64,000 nucleotides of DNA from Alphaproteobacteria bacterium (GTDB lineage Bacteria; Pseudomonadota; Alphaproteobacteria; Sphingomonadales; Sphingomonadaceae). The stretch covers positions 248,001 through 312,000 of the forward strand of contig VBAC01000001.1 of the NCBI GenBank assembly GCA_005883305.1. The letters run 5' to 3'. This document shows positions 1 through 9,978 of the stretch, piece by piece. Below the pieces are notes generated by a model. The model saw only the letters and a list, made by a program, of their open reading frames with translations, ran no database searches and was not told the origin of the DNA. Positions within the stretch are counted from its first letter, which is position 1. Every line of letters begins with the position of its first letter. Made by a program: the position numbers and the translations under genes.

Positions 1-818
1 TGACCTCGATGCAGCAGCGCTGGGATGCGACGGCGCCGATCCCGATCGGCCGCTTCGCCATCCACGACGATCCCGGGCACGCTCTGTCGCGGATGATCAC
101 CATTCCCGAGCTCATCGTCCATTCCTCCAATATCGGCACCGCCCACGTCGCCGAGGCGATGGGCGCGCAACGGATGCAGGCGGCTTTCCGCGCGCTCGGC
201 TTCAACGAGCCGCCGCTGATCGAGCTTCGCGAGCGCACCCGCCCGCTCTGGCCGAGCGACTGGAGCCGCTCGACGGTGATGACCTCGGGCTTCGGGCACA
301 GCCTCGCGATCACCCCGCTCCACCTCGCCAGCGCTTATGCCGCCCTCGTCAACGGCGGAATCTTCCGGCCCGCGACGCTGATGCGGGTCCCGCCGGGAAG
401 GGAAATCGCCGGCCGGCGGGTCTATTCCGAGCGGACCAGCTACCAGATCCGCCAGCTCTTGCGCCTCAACGTCCTCCACGGCACCGGCCGGCGCGCCGAG
501 GCCGCGGGCTTTCGGGTCGGCGGCAAGACCGGGACCGGCGAAAAGGCGATGGCCGGGGGCTATAGCCGCAGTTTGAACGTTTCCACGTTCGCGGCGGCTT
601 TTCCTATGGACGCGCCGCGCTATGTGGTGGTCGTCATGATGGACGCTCCAAGACCGACCGAGGCCAACAGCTTCGTCACCACCGCCGCTTTCGCGGCCGC
701 GCCGATCGTCGCTCACGTCGTCTCGCGCACCGGGCCGCTGCTCGGAGTCATCCCCAGCGACAGCCGCGACATCGACACCGCGGGCCTGCTGCCCTCGGCC
801 GAAACGCCGGGGCACTGA
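1..818 (+). CDS. ftsI: FtsI/PBP3 division transpeptidase, C-terminal part (5' truncated by window)
   Basis: The C-terminal two thirds of a class B penicillin-binding protein transpeptidase domain; the reading frame is open from base 3. The SxN motif is seen as HSSN near base 125 and the KTG motif as GGKTGTGEK near base 530; the SxxK serine lies upstream of the window. FtsI cross-links septal peptidoglycan in the periplasm with FtsW. Its stop TGA (816-818) overlaps the murE ATG by one base, which places it at the head of the dcw cluster. The family call is secure; the N-terminus cannot be judged. Confidence 0.93.
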   Translation, partial: TSMQQRWDATAPIPIGRFAIHDDPGHALSRMITIPELIVHSSNIGTAHVAEAMGAQRMQAAFRALGFNEPPLIELRERTRPLWPSDWSRSTVMTSGFGHSLAITPLHLASAYAALVNGGIFRPATLMRVPPGREIAGRRVYSERTSYQIRQLLRLNVLHGTGRRAEAAGFRVGGKTGTGEKAMAGGYSRSLNVSTFAAAFPMDAPRYVVVVMMDAPRPTEANSFVTTAAFAAAPIVAHVVSRTGPLLGVIPSDSRDIDTAGLLPSAETPGH

Positions 819-2233
819 TGCGCCTGGGGACGCTGATCGGCAGCGGAGAAACCCAGGCCGTCACCGGCTTCGCCATCGACCACCGCAAGGTGGCGCCGGG
901 CACCGTCTTCGGCGCCTTTCGCGGCGCGCGCTTCAACGGGGAGGATTATATCGGCGAGGCGGTCTCGCACGGAGCGATCGCGGTCGTGTCCCGGCCGGAG
1001 GCGCGGGTCACCGGCGCGGTGCACATCCCCGCCGAGGAGCCGCGAAGGGATTTCGCCCGGCTCGCGGCCAAATTCTTCAAGCCGTTCCCCGAAACGGTCG
1101 TCGCGGTGACCGGGACCAACGGCAAGACCTCGAACGTCGAGCTTGTCCGCCAGCTCTGGCGGATGGCCGGGCACCCTTCCGCGAGCATCGGCACGCTCGG
1201 AGTCACCACCTCGGACGAGCAGGTGACGACCGGGCTGACCACGCCCGACATCGTCACCTTCCTGTCCAACATGGCCGGGCTCGAGCGGATGGGGATCACC
1301 CATGCCGCGTTCGAAGCCTCGAGCCACGGCCTGTCGCAATACCGCACCGAAGGGCTTCCGGTGAAGGCCGGGGCGTTCACCAATTTCAGCCGCGACCATC
1401 TCGACTATCACGAGACGATGCACGCCTATTTCGAAGCCAAGATGCGATTGTTCGAGGACGTGCTCCAGCCGGGCGCCAGCGCGGTGGTCTGGACCGACGA
1501 TTCCAAGTCGGACGAGGTGATCGCGCGGTGCGCGGCGCGTGGGCTGAACGTCCTCAGCGTCGGCGCTCGGGGAGAGGCGCTGAAGCTGCTCAAGCGCGAG
1601 ACGACCCAGCTCGGCCAGAAGCTGACGATTCTGGCGGGGGGCAAGACCCACGTCGTCACGCTCGCCCTGATCGGCGCCTACCAGGCCGCCAACGCTCTGA
1701 CCGCGGCGGGCCTCGCCATCGCCACCGGCGGCGACGTGGCGCAGACCTTGGCCAATCTGGCGCGGGTCCATCCGGTGCGCGGACGGCTCGAGCGCGCGGT
1801 CATCACCCGGCGTGGGACTCCGGTCTATGTCGACTACGCCCACACGCCCGACGCTATCCAGAGCGCGATCGAGGCGCTTCGCCCCCACACGAAGAACCGG
1901 TTGATCATCATCTTCGGAGCCGGCGGCGACCGCGACACCGGCAAGCGCGCCGAGATGGGCAAGGTCGCCGCGGCGCTGGCGGACAAGGCGATCGTCACCG
2001 ACGACAATCCGCGCAGCGAGGATCCGGCCGAGATTCGCCGCGCCATCCTTTCGGGAGCGCCGGGCGCGACCGAAGTGGCGGGCCGCCGCGAGGCGATCCG
2101 CGCTGCGATCGCGGAGGCCGGGGAGGGCGACATCGTCCTCCTCGCCGGCAAGGGCCACGAACAGGGCCAGATCGTCGGCGATCGCGTGCTCCCCTTCGAC
2201 GACGTCACCGTCGCGCGGGAGGAGGCTGCGTGA
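818..2233 (+). CDS. murE: UDP-MurNAc-tripeptide synthetase MurE (meso-DAP adding)
   Basis: A 471-aa Mur ligase that adds the third stem residue to UDP-MurNAc-Ala-Glu in the cytoplasm. The ATP loop is VTGTNGKTSN near residue 97. The substrate motif DDNPR in the C-terminal domain (near base 2000) is the one that selects meso-diaminopimelate rather than lysine, so the wall is probably DAP-type. The length is close to the usual 480-500 aa. Start ATG 818 overlaps the ftsI stop, and the end overlaps murF, indicating translational coupling. Confidence 0.96.
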   Translation: MRLGTLIGSGETQAVTGFAIDHRKVAPGTVFGAFRGARFNGEDYIGEAVSHGAIAVVSRPEARVTGAVHIPAEEPRRDFARLAAKFFKPFPETVVAVTGTNGKTSNVELVRQLWRMAGHPSASIGTLGVTTSDEQVTTGLTTPDIVTFLSNMAGLERMGITHAAFEASSHGLSQYRTEGLPVKAGAFTNFSRDHLDYHETMHAYFEAKMRLFEDVLQPGASAVVWTDDSKSDEVIARCAARGLNVLSVGARGEALKLLKRETTQLGQKLTILAGGKTHVVTLALIGAYQAANALTAAGLAIATGGDVAQTLANLARVHPVRGRLERAVITRRGTPVYVDYAHTPDAIQSAIEALRPHTKNRLIIIFGAGGDRDTGKRAEMGKVAAALADKAIVTDDNPRSEDPAEIRRAILSGAPGATEVAGRREAIRAAIAEAGEGDIVLLAGKGHEQGQIVGDRVLPFDDVTVAREEAA

Positions 2234-3630
2234 GCGCGCTCTGGACCGCGCAGGAGATCGCCGAGGCGACCGGCGGCACCGTCCACGGCGATTTCGAGGC
2301 CGGCGGCGTGGCGTTCGACTCGCGGGAGATCGGCACTGGCGATCTCTTCGTCGCGATGAAGGGCGAGGCGACCGACGGGCACCTGTTCGCCGGCAAGGCG
2401 TTCGCCGCCGGCGCCGCCGGAGCGGTCGTCAGCGAGGCGATCGACCGTCCGCATGTCCACGTCGCCGATACGACGCAGGCGCTCAACGATCTCGGGCGGG
2501 CGTCTCGCGCGCGCAGCTCGGCGCGAATCGTCGGAGTCACCGGATCGGCGGGCAAGACGGGGACCAAGGAAGCGCTCTACGCCGCGCTGGAGCGCGCCGC
2601 GCCCGGCCGCGCCCACCGCTCGGTCAAGAGCTACAACAACCACACCGGCGTGCCGCTGAGCCTCGCCCGGATGCCCCGCGAGACGCGCTTCGGCGTGTTC
2701 GAAATGGGCATGAATCACAAGGGCGAACTCGCCGCTTTGACCCGCCTCGTCCGCCCCCACGTCGCGATCGTCACGACCATCGCTCCGGCGCACCGCCAGT
2801 TCTTCGCCAGCGATGCGGAGATCGCCGACGCCAAGGGCGAGATATTCGAGGGCCTGGAGCCCGGCGGCACGGCGATCGTCCCGTTCGACAGCTCCCACCG
2901 CGAGCGCCTGATCGCCGCGGCCACGCCCCATTCGGGGAGGATCGTCACCTTCGGCCTCGGCGAGGGCGCGGACGTTCGCGCCTCCTACGTCATCCGCGGC
3001 CCGCGTGGCGGATCGATGGTCACCGCTTCGCTTCCCGGGGCGCAGCTCAGCTTCACCATCTCGCAGCCCGGCGAGCATTGGGTGGCCAATGCGCTGGCCG
3101 TGCTGGCCGCGGTGCAGGCGGTCGGCGGCGACCTCGCGCTCGCCGGCCTCGCGCTGGCCGAGCTCGGCGGGCTGAAGGGACGCGGCGAGCGCCACCGGAT
3201 CGCGGTCGAAGGCGGCGAGGCGCTGCTGATCGACGAAAGCTACAACGCCAACCCGGCATCGATGGCGGCGACTCTGAAGGTGCTCGGCGAGGAGAAGGTC
3301 GCCGGCCGCCGGGTCGCCGTGCTCGGCGCGATGCGCGAGCTCGGCGCCGACAGCGGCGCCTTCCACGCAGCACTCGCGGGGCCGCTTGAAGAGGCCGGAA
3401 TCGATTATGCGATCCTCGTCGGCGAGGAGATGGGGAGCCTCGCGAAAGCGCTTGGCGGCCACGTCGAAATGGCGCATGTGGCCGACGCGGCGGCCGCGCT
3501 CCCGCTCGCGCGCCGGGCGATCGGCCCCGGCGACGCGTTGCTGATCAAGGGATCGAACTCGATCGGGCTCGCCGCCCTCGTCGAAGCGCTCGCGGGTGGC
3601 GCCGATGGGCTCGGGACAGGTGGGAACTGA
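2230..3630 (+). CDS. murF: UDP-MurNAc-tripeptide:D-Ala-D-Ala ligase MurF
   Basis: A 466-aa Mur ligase that adds D-Ala-D-Ala to complete the pentapeptide precursor. The ATP loop reads [12 protein letters not shown] near residue 105, followed by the conserved NNHxGVPL stretch. The start chosen is GTG 2230, which overlaps the murE stop in GTGA and gives the N-terminus [16 protein letters not shown]. The frame stays open far upstream, but that part is a shadow of murE. It ends one base into the mraY ATG. Confidence 0.95.
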   Translation: MSALWTAQEIAEATGGTVHGDFEAGGVAFDSREIGTGDLFVAMKGEATDGHLFAGKAFAAGAAGAVVSEAIDRPHVHVADTTQALNDLGRASRARSSARIVGVTGSAGKTGTKEALYAALERAAPGRAHRSVKSYNNHTGVPLSLARMPRETRFGVFEMGMNHKGELAALTRLVRPHVAIVTTIAPAHRQFFASDAEIADAKGEIFEGLEPGGTAIVPFDSSHRERLIAAATPHSGRIVTFGLGEGADVRASYVIRGPRGGSMVTASLPGAQLSFTISQPGEHWVANALAVLAAVQAVGGDLALAGLALAELGGLKGRGERHRIAVEGGEALLIDESYNANPASMAATLKVLGEEKVAGRRVAVLGAMRELGADSGAFHAALAGPLEEAGIDYAILVGEEMGSLAKALGGHVEMAHVADAAAALPLARRAIGPGDALLIKGSNSIGLAALVEALAGGADGLGTGGN

Positions 3631-4700
3631 TGTTTCTCTGGATCGCAGAACAGCTTGGCTATCCGGGGATCTTCAACCTCTTCCGCTACCTGAGCTTCCG
3701 CGCGGGCGCCGCCACCGCGACTGCTTTGTTCCTCGGCCTGCTGATCGGCCCCAAGTTTATCGGCTGGCTTCGGGTCCGCCAGGGCAAGGGCCAGCCGATC
3801 CGCGACGACGGGCCGCTCAGCCACCTCGCCAAGCGCGGAACCCCGACCATGGGCGGGCTGATGATCCTCACCTCGCTCACGGTCTCGATGATCCTGTGGA
3901 TGGATTTCTCCAACCGCTATTTGTGGGCCTGCCTCGGAATCACCGTCGGCTTCGGACTGATCGGCTTCCTCGACGATTACGACAAGGTGAAGAAGCGCCA
4001 CCATGCCGGCGTCTCGGGCAAGGTCCGGCTCGCCGCCGAGTTCCTTGTCGCCGGTGTCGGCTGCTGGTTCATCCTGCGCGGCGCCGGGAGCGAGCTCTAC
4101 ATCCCCTTCTATAAGGGACCGGTGGTCGATCTCGGGCCCTTCTACGTATTGTTCGCGGCGTTCGTGGTGGTCGCGTTCGGCAATGCGGTGAACCTCACCG
4201 ACGGGCTCGACGGGCTCGCGACCATGCCGGTGATCATCGCCGCCATGGCCTTCCTGCTGATCGCCTATCTCGTCGGCAACGCCCTCTACGCGCCCTATCT
4301 CGGAATCCCTTATGTGAAGGGGGCGGGCGACCTCACGGTGCTCTGTTCGGCGATCGTCGGGGCGGGGCTGGCGTTCCTGTGGTTCAATGCGCCGCCGGCG
4401 GCCGTCTTCATGGGCGATACGGGCAGCCTCGCGCTCGGCGGGGCGCTCGGCGCGATCGCGGTCTCGACCCAGCACGAGATCGTGCTCGGAATCATCGGCG
4501 GCCTGTTCGTGGTCGAGGCGCTCAGCGTGATCATCCAGGTCGCGGTCTACAAGCGCACCGGCCGGCGGGTCTTCCGGATGGCCCCGATCCATCACCATTT
4601 CGAGCAGCTCGGCTGGTCCGAGCCGACCGTCGTCATCCGCTTCTGGATCATCGCCTTCGTGCTGGCCCTGGCCGGCCTTTCGACGTTGAAGCTTCGGTGA
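3630..4700 (+). CDS. mraY: Phospho-MurNAc-pentapeptide translocase MraY
   Basis: A 356-aa polytopic membrane enzyme that transfers phospho-MurNAc-pentapeptide to undecaprenyl phosphate, forming lipid I. Family marks are [10 protein letters not shown] near residue 114, the [10 protein letters not shown] motif near 190, and the cytoplasmic loop APIHHHFE near 325. About ten hydrophobic segments are visible. ATG 3630 overlaps the murF stop by one base and the 3' end overlaps murD in GTGA. Confidence 0.97.
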   Translation: MFLWIAEQLGYPGIFNLFRYLSFRAGAATATALFLGLLIGPKFIGWLRVRQGKGQPIRDDGPLSHLAKRGTPTMGGLMILTSLTVSMILWMDFSNRYLWACLGITVGFGLIGFLDDYDKVKKRHHAGVSGKVRLAAEFLVAGVGCWFILRGAGSELYIPFYKGPVVDLGPFYVLFAAFVVVAFGNAVNLTDGLDGLATMPVIIAAMAFLLIAYLVGNALYAPYLGIPYVKGAGDLTVLCSAIVGAGLAFLWFNAPPAAVFMGDTGSLALGGALGAIAVSTQHEIVLGIIGGLFVVEALSVIIQVAVYKRTGRRVFRMAPIHHHFEQLGWSEPTVVIRFWIIAFVLALAGLSTLKLR

Positions 4701-5998
4701 TCGCGAGCCCCGCCTTCCGCGGCAAACGCTACGCGGTGCTCGGGCTGGCGCGGTCCGGCCTGGCCAGCGTCGAGGCGCTTGTCGCGAGCGGGGCGGAGGT
4801 GACCGCCTGGGACGCGCGCGAGGAGGCGCGGTCGGCGGTGGCGGGCAAGGCGGCTATCGCCGATCCGCTCCAGATCGACCTCGCCGGCTTTGACGGAGTC
4901 GTCGTCTCGCCCGGCGTTCCGCTCAACCGTCATCCGATCGCCGGCAAGGCGAAGGCCGCCGGCGTGCCCGTGATCGGCGACATCGAATTGTTCGCGCTCG
5001 CGCGGGCCTCCCTGCCGCCGCACAAGGTGGTGGGAATCACCGGCACCAACGGCAAGTCGACCACCACCGCGCTCGTCCACCACATCCTAAAGACCGCCGG
5101 CGTGCCGACGACGATGGGCGGCAATATCGGCCTGCCGATCCTCGCGCAGGACCCGCTGGCGCCAAATGAGAATGGGGTCGGCGTCTATGTGCTGGAGTTG
5201 TCCAGCTACCAGATCGACCTGACCTTCAGCCTCGATTGCGACGTCGCAGTATTGCTCAATGTGACGCCGGACCATCTCGACCGTTACGAGAGCTTCGAGG
5301 CTTACGCGGCTTCAAAGGCGCGACTGTTTGAGATGCAGCGTGAAGGCGGACATGCCTATGCGGGGGTCGACAACGGAGCCATCCCCAAAGTCGCGGAGGA
5401 TTGGGGCGCAATTCCAGTCAAGGCTGACGAGTTGGACGCCGGTTTGTTCGGACAGCAAAGTGAGTGGCCCGCGCTCCAAGGGCCGCACAACAAGAAGAAT
5501 GCCGCGGCTGCGCAAATAGCAGCCTTCATGACCGGTCTCGTAAGTTTTGGCGAAATTCGCGAGGCTTTCCGCACCTATCGCGGCTTGCCGCACCGCATGG
5601 AGCGGATTGCCGAGAAGGACGGCATCCTGTTCGTCAACGACAGCAAGGCGACCAATCCGGACAGCGCCGCTCCGGCGCTGGCCGCTTATCCGCATGTGCA
5701 CTGGATCCTCGGCGGTCTCGCCAAGACCGACGATCTTGGCCCCTGCGAGAACCAGCTCGGCCACGTACGCGCCGCCTATACGATCGGCGAGGCGGGGCCG
5801 ATGTTCGCCCGGCTGCTCGAAGGGAAGGTGCCGGTGACCGAGTCCGAATTGCTGGTGACCGCCGTGAAGGACGCAGCCGAGGCTGCGGCGCCGGGCGAGG
5901 TCGTCTTGCTTTCGCCGGCCTGCGCGTCGTTCGACCAGTTCCGTGATTACGAGGCGCGCGGGGACGCGTTCCGCGCCGCCGTGGAGGCCTTGGCATGA
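4697..5998 (+). CDS. murD: UDP-MurNAc-alanine:D-glutamate ligase MurD
   Basis: A 433-aa Mur ligase that adds D-glutamate to UDP-MurNAc-L-Ala. The ATP loop [12 protein letters not shown] lies near residue 118. GTG 4697 is the start: it overlaps the mraY stop and gives [16 protein letters not shown], a normal N-terminal Rossmann strand. The middle of the gene, roughly 5155-5560, uses codons that are rare in the flanking genes (AGT, CAA, CCA, AAA, TTT) and looks lower in GC, though the protein is intact there. Confidence 0.95.
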   Translation: MIASPAFRGKRYAVLGLARSGLASVEALVASGAEVTAWDAREEARSAVAGKAAIADPLQIDLAGFDGVVVSPGVPLNRHPIAGKAKAAGVPVIGDIELFALARASLPPHKVVGITGTNGKSTTTALVHHILKTAGVPTTMGGNIGLPILAQDPLAPNENGVGVYVLELSSYQIDLTFSLDCDVAVLLNVTPDHLDRYESFEAYAASKARLFEMQREGGHAYAGVDNGAIPKVAEDWGAIPVKADELDAGLFGQQSEWPALQGPHNKKNAAAAQIAAFMTGLVSFGEIREAFRTYRGLPHRMERIAEKDGILFVNDSKATNPDSAAPALAAYPHVHWILGGLAKTDDLGPCENQLGHVRAAYTIGEAGPMFARLLEGKVPVTESELLVTAVKDAAEAAAPGEVVLLSPACASFDQFRDYEARGDAFRAAVEALA

Positions 5999-7191
5999 GC
6001 AGCGCGGCACCCACCCGCAAGATGATGGCCCCGCGCCTCGGCCGTTCGGACCGAAGCGCGATCGGCCGCTGGTTCTGGGAGATCGACAAGGTTTTGCTCG
6101 TGCTCGTCGCGGTGCTGATCGTCATTGGCCTGATCGCCGTCGCCGCCGCCTCGCCGGCGGCGGGGCATCGCCTGTCGGGGGCGGGCGTGAGCTTCGCCCC
6201 GCTTTATTATTTCTACCGCCAGCTGGTCTGGGTCGCGCTCGCCATTCCGGTGATGATCGGGGTCTCGATGCTCGCCAAGCCGACCGCCCGGCGGCTGTCG
6301 ATCGCCGGCGCGATATTCTTCATCCTGCTGCTCTTCCTGGTCCCGATCATCGGCGTCGAGGTGAACGGCGCCCGGCGCTGGATCGGCGCGGGCTTTACCC
6401 AGGTCCAGCCCTCCGAATTCCTGAAGCCGCTGTTCATCGTCACCACCGCCTGGCTGCTGTCGCTCAAGGAAAAGGATGCGAGCCTGCCCGTCGTGCCGCT
6501 GACCGCGGTGTTGACGGGCGTGATCGCGCTCCTCCTGATGCGCCAGCCCAATCTCGGCGAGACGATCATCTTCGTTTCCGCCTGGGTGGTGCTGCTGATG
6601 CTCTCCGGCGCGTCGATGCGCATTCTCTACGGCCTCGGCGCGGCGGGCGCGGCCGGGCTGGTGCTCGCCTATCTCTTCTACCCGGTGGCGACCCAGCGGA
6701 TCGACGGCTTCCTCTTCTCCCAGGGCGACAATTACCAGGTGGAATCGGCGCTTCGGACGCTGACCGCGGGCGGCCTGTTCGGGGCCGGGCCGGGGGCGGG
6801 TATCCGCAAATTCTCGCTGCCCGAGCCGCATACCGACTACATCTTCTCGGTGATCGGCGAGGAGTTCGGGATCATCGCCTGCCTCGCCATCGCCATTCTC
6901 TACATGACGATCGTCGTTCGCGTGCTCGTCCGCCTGCTCAACGAGGAGGACAAGTTCCTGGTCCTCGCCACCGCGGGCCTCGTCACCCAGTTCGGGCTTC
7001 AGGCGCTGATCAACATGATGGTCAACGTCCACCTCGCTCCATCCAAGGGCATGACGCTTCCGTTCATCTCTTATGGCGGCTCGTCGATGATCGCCCTGGC
7101 GATGGGCTTCGGCCTGCTGCTCGCCTTCAGCCGCCGCAATCCGCACCTCCATCCGACGCCCTATGTGGTGCGGTGGAAGGGGCTCAAATGA
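5995..7191 (+). CDS. ftsW: Septal peptidoglycan glycosyltransferase FtsW (SEDS)
   Basis: A 398-aa SEDS-family membrane protein with about ten hydrophobic segments; it polymerises lipid II at the septum with FtsI. Visible family stretches are GARRWIGAGFTQVQPSEFLK near residue 125, the large loop ending in EPHTDYIFSVIGEEFG, and the C-terminal KGMTLPFISYGGSSM. A roughly 40-residue cytoplasmic N-terminus precedes the first segment. The ATG overlaps the murD stop (ATGA). The stop overlaps an ATG at 7188 that used to be, or still resembles, the murG start. Confidence 0.96.
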   Translation: MSSAAPTRKMMAPRLGRSDRSAIGRWFWEIDKVLLVLVAVLIVIGLIAVAAASPAAGHRLSGAGVSFAPLYYFYRQLVWVALAIPVMIGVSMLAKPTARRLSIAGAIFFILLLFLVPIIGVEVNGARRWIGAGFTQVQPSEFLKPLFIVTTAWLLSLKEKDASLPVVPLTAVLTGVIALLLMRQPNLGETIIFVSAWVVLLMLSGASMRILYGLGAAGAAGLVLAYLFYPVATQRIDGFLFSQGDNYQVESALRTLTAGGLFGAGPGAGIRKFSLPEPHTDYIFSVIGEEFGIIACLAIAILYMTIVVRVLVRLLNEEDKFLVLATAGLVTQFGLQALINMMVNVHLAPSKGMTLPFISYGGSSMIALAMGFGLLLAFSRRNPHLHPTPYVVRWKGLK

Positions 7192-7415
7192 TCTCGCGCC
7201 ACTACGTCCTCGCCGCTCAGGCTCCCTCTCCCCTTGGGGGAGAGGGTTGCGCAGCCTTAGCGAGCTCTTTGGCGAGCTTAGGCGAAGCTGGGAGAGGGGG
7301 ACAGCGCCAGCGAATTATCTCCGACGCTGTCACCCTCTCCCAACTCCGCCTAGGCTCCTTCGTCGCCAAGGCTCCGTATCCCTCTCCCTCAAAGGGAGAG
7401 GAGGTGTTGTCATGA
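7188..7415 (+). other. 75-codon leader frame linking ftsW and murG, built from a duplicated murG start plus repeat
   Basis: This frame opens with an ATG overlapping the ftsW stop (ATGA) and closes with a TGA overlapping the murG ATG (again ATGA). Its first ten residues, [10 protein letters not shown], are those of MurG; the rest is encoded by the inserted palindromic repeat and is low-complexity. The peptide is unlikely to have a function. The frame would let ribosomes pass from ftsW to murG despite the 224 bp insertion. Whether it is translated is inference. Confidence 0.5.
7217..7411. repeat. Palindromic repeat, family A copy 1 (CCCTCTCC / GGAGAGGG type)
   Basis: This 195 bp element is a long imperfect inverted repeat. 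Its outer arms are CCCTCTCC..GGGAGAGGG at the left and CCCTCTCCCTC..GGGAGAGG at the right, with inner arms around CTGGGAGAGGG and CCCTCTCCCAA. Its right edge places GGAGAGGAGG a few bases before the murG ATG. Similar arms recur at 11051, 50605, 53291 and 55934. Confidence 0.85.
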
Positions 7416-8572
7416 TCTCGCGCCACTACGTCCTCGCCGCCGGCGGCACGGGCGGGCACATGATCCCGGCCCATGCTCTCGCCGAGGAATTGCTGCTTCG
7501 CGGCCATCGCGTGGCGCTGATCACCGACGATCGCGGCGCGCGCATCCCCGGCCTGTTCGAGAAAGCCCAGGTCCACGTCCTCCCCGCCGGGCGGCTCGGC
7601 GGCGGGCCGGTCGGCTGGCTGAAGGCCGGGCGCGACATCCTCACCGGGCGGACGATGGCGCTGAGGCTCTACGAGACCTTCCTTCCCTCAGCGGTGATCG
7701 GCTTCGGCGGCTATCCGGCTCTTCCCGCTTTGCTCGCCGCGCGCAGCGACAGGATCCCTTCGCTGGTGCACGAGCAGAACGCCGTGCTCGGCCGGGTCAA
7801 CCGGCTGATGGCCGGAAAGGTCGACGCGATCGCCACCGCCTATGACGAGGTCCAGCGGCTGCCCGCCAAGGCGCGGGACAAGGCGCGGCTGGTCGGCAAT
7901 CCGGTGCGCGACGAAGTGCTCGCGCTTCGCGACCAGCCTTTTCCGGTGCTGACCGAGGACGGCGTGTTCCGCCTGCTGGTCACCGGCGGGAGCCAGGGCG
8001 CCTCGATCCTCTCGCAGGTCGTTCCCGAAGGGCTGGGCCTTCTGCCCGAGCATTTCCGCCGCAGGCTGCAGGTAACCCAGCAGTGCCGGGCAGAGGACAT
8101 CGAAGAGGTCCGCGCCCGCTACGCCTCGCTCGGCATTCCGGCCGAGCTCGCCACCTATCTTCCCGATCTGCCCGAGCGTCTCGGCTGGTCCCATCTGGTC
8201 ATCGCCCGGGCCGGCGCGTCGACCATCGCCGAGCTGACCGCCGCCGGGCGGCCGGCGATCCTCGTGCCCCTGCCGAGCGCGACCGACGATCACCAGACGT
8301 TCAACGCGCGCGAGATGGCCAAAGCCGGCGGCGCCCGGACGATCGCGCAGGACCGGTTCACGCCGATCGAGCTCGCCAAGCAGATGCAGAAGCTCGGCCT
8401 CGATCCCGAGGCGCTCGCCAATGCGGCGGCCCGCGCCCGCTCGGTCGGGCGCCCGAATGCGGCCAGGGATCTCGCCGACCTCGTGGAGGAGACCGGGCGC
8501 GATCCGGGGCTGGACGTTGCCTTCGCCCGCGAGGCCGTGCTTCGCCCCATGACGGCAGGCGTTCCGGCATGA
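7412..8572 (+). CDS. murG: UDP-GlcNAc:lipid I GlcNAc transferase MurG
   Basis: A 386-aa GT28 glycosyltransferase that converts lipid I to lipid II at the inner membrane face. The N-terminal glycine loop [12 protein letters not shown] lies at residues 9-20, the second-domain loop VTGGSQGAS near 190, and the donor-binding region [17 protein letters not shown] near 270. The start at ATG 7412 is fixed by the GGAGAGGAGG Shine-Dalgarno supplied by the preceding repeat; the identical ATG at 7188 is out of frame (224 bp away). The 3' end overlaps murC in ATGA. Confidence 0.96.
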   Translation: MISRHYVLAAGGTGGHMIPAHALAEELLLRGHRVALITDDRGARIPGLFEKAQVHVLPAGRLGGGPVGWLKAGRDILTGRTMALRLYETFLPSAVIGFGGYPALPALLAARSDRIPSLVHEQNAVLGRVNRLMAGKVDAIATAYDEVQRLPAKARDKARLVGNPVRDEVLALRDQPFPVLTEDGVFRLLVTGGSQGASILSQVVPEGLGLLPEHFRRRLQVTQQCRAEDIEEVRARYASLGIPAELATYLPDLPERLGWSHLVIARAGASTIAELTAAGRPAILVPLPSATDDHQTFNAREMAKAGGARTIAQDRFTPIELAKQMQKLGLDPEALANAAARARSVGRPNAARDLADLVEETGRDPGLDVAFAREAVLRPMTAGVPA

Positions 8573-9978
8573 GAGGTGTGGGCACCGACATCGGCACGAT
8601 CCACTTCATCGGCATCGGCGGCATCGGCATGTCGGGCATCGCCGAGGTCATGTGCATCCTCGGCTACAAGGTGCAGGGCTCCGACATGGCCGACGGTTAC
8701 GTGGTCGAGGGCCTGAGGAAGCGCGGCATCGCGGTGACCATCGGCCACGCGCCGGAGAATCTCGGCGACGCAGCGGTCGTCGTCACCTCCACCGCGGTCA
8801 GGAAGGACAATCCGGAGGTCGTCGCGGCCTATGAGCGCCGAATTCCCGTCGTTCGCCGCGCGGAAATGCTCGCCGAGCTGATGCGCCTCAAGTCGACGGT
8901 CGCCGTGGCCGGCACGCACGGCAAGACGACCACCACCTCGATGATCGCCGCGATGCTCGACGCTGGCGGCATCGACCCCACCGTGATCAACGGCGGGATC
9001 ATCAACGCCTACGGCTCCAACGCCCGGCTCGGCAGCTCGGACTGGATGGTCGTCGAGGCCGACGAGAGCGACGGCAGCTTCCTCCGGCTCGACGGGACGA
9101 TCGCCGTGGTCACCAATATCGACCCTGAGCATCTCGATCATTATGGCGGGTTCGATCAGGTCAAGGACGCGTTCGTCGCGTTCATCGAGAACGTGCCTTT
9201 CTACGGCGCCGCCTTGCTCTGCGTCGACCATGGCGAGGTGCAATCGATCATCCCGCGCCTTCGCGACCGGCGAATCGTCACCTACGGCTTCGCCGCACAG
9301 GCCGACGTTCGCGGAGAGAACGTCGTCCCCTATCCGGGCGGCAACCGCTTCGACGTCAGCTTGCGCGACCGCACCGGCGAGGTGCGAACGATCACCGGAA
9401 TCGAGCTTCCGATGCCGGGGCGCCACAACGTCCAGAACGCGCTTGCGGCGATCGGAGTCGCCGCAGAGCTAGGCATCGCGGACGAAGTGATCGCCCACGG
9501 CTTCGACAAGTTCCACGGCGTGAAGCGCCGCTTCACCAAGGTCGGCGAGGTCGACGGGGTGACGATCATCGACGATTACGGACACCATCCGGTCGAGATC
9601 AAGGCCGTGCTCTCGGCCGCGCGTGAGGGAGCGGCCGGCCGGGTCATCGCCGTCGTCCAGCCGCACCGCTACACCCGCCTCCACGATCTGATGGAAGGCT
9701 TCCAATCGGCCTTCAACGACGCCGACGTGGTGCTGGTCGCGCCGGTCTACGCGGCGGGAGAGTCGCCGATCGAGGGTGTCGATTCGGAGGCTCTGGTCGA
9801 GGGGATGAAGGAGCGCGGCCATCTCGGCGCGGTCGCCGTCGCCGACCCGCAGGAGGTCTGCCGCCAGCTGCGCGATCTCGCCGCCCCGGGCGACATGGTG
9901 ATCTGCCTCGGGGCGGGGGACATCACGAAATGGGCCGCCGGCCTCGCCGACGGCATCCGCAAGGCGCGCGCGGCATGA
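8569..9978 (+). CDS. murC: UDP-MurNAc:L-alanine ligase MurC
   Basis: A 469-aa Mur ligase, the usual length, adding the first stem alanine. The N-terminal dinucleotide-type loop is [15 protein letters not shown], the ATP loop [11 protein letters not shown] lies near residue 118, and the C-terminal stretch [10 protein letters not shown] near 335 is typical of MurC. ATG 8569 overlaps the murG stop, and the stop overlaps murB in ATGA. The frame upstream of 8569 is a shadow of murG. Confidence 0.96.
   Translation: MRGVGTDIGTIHFIGIGGIGMSGIAEVMCILGYKVQGSDMADGYVVEGLRKRGIAVTIGHAPENLGDAAVVVTSTAVRKDNPEVVAAYERRIPVVRRAEMLAELMRLKSTVAVAGTHGKTTTTSMIAAMLDAGGIDPTVINGGIINAYGSNARLGSSDWMVVEADESDGSFLRLDGTIAVVTNIDPEHLDHYGGFDQVKDAFVAFIENVPFYGAALLCVDHGEVQSIIPRLRDRRIVTYGFAAQADVRGENVVPYPGGNRFDVSLRDRTGEVRTITGIELPMPGRHNVQNALAAIGVAAELGIADEVIAHGFDKFHGVKRRFTKVGEVDGVTIIDDYGHHPVEIKAVLSAAREGAAGRVIAVVQPHRYTRLHDLMEGFQSAFNDADVVLVAPVYAAGESPIEGVDSEALVEGMKERGHLGAVAVADPQEVCRQLRDLAAPGDMVICLGAGDITKWAAGLADGIRKARAA

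Larger units (their letters stand above)
7188..7440. repeat. 29 bp direct repeat flanking an insertion (7188-7216 and 7412-7440)
   Basis: Bases 7188-7216 and 7412-7440 are identical over 29 bp, and the identity stops exactly at both ends. The repeated sequence is the first 29 bases of murG. The 195 bp between the copies are a palindromic element, so the structure is that of an insertion with target duplication, or of a slippage duplication around the element. Confidence 0.95.

Noticed and set aside
7217-7411. CRISPR array or insertion sequence
   Set aside because: No regular repeat-spacer pattern and no transposase anywhere in the window; the repeats are single palindromic elements.
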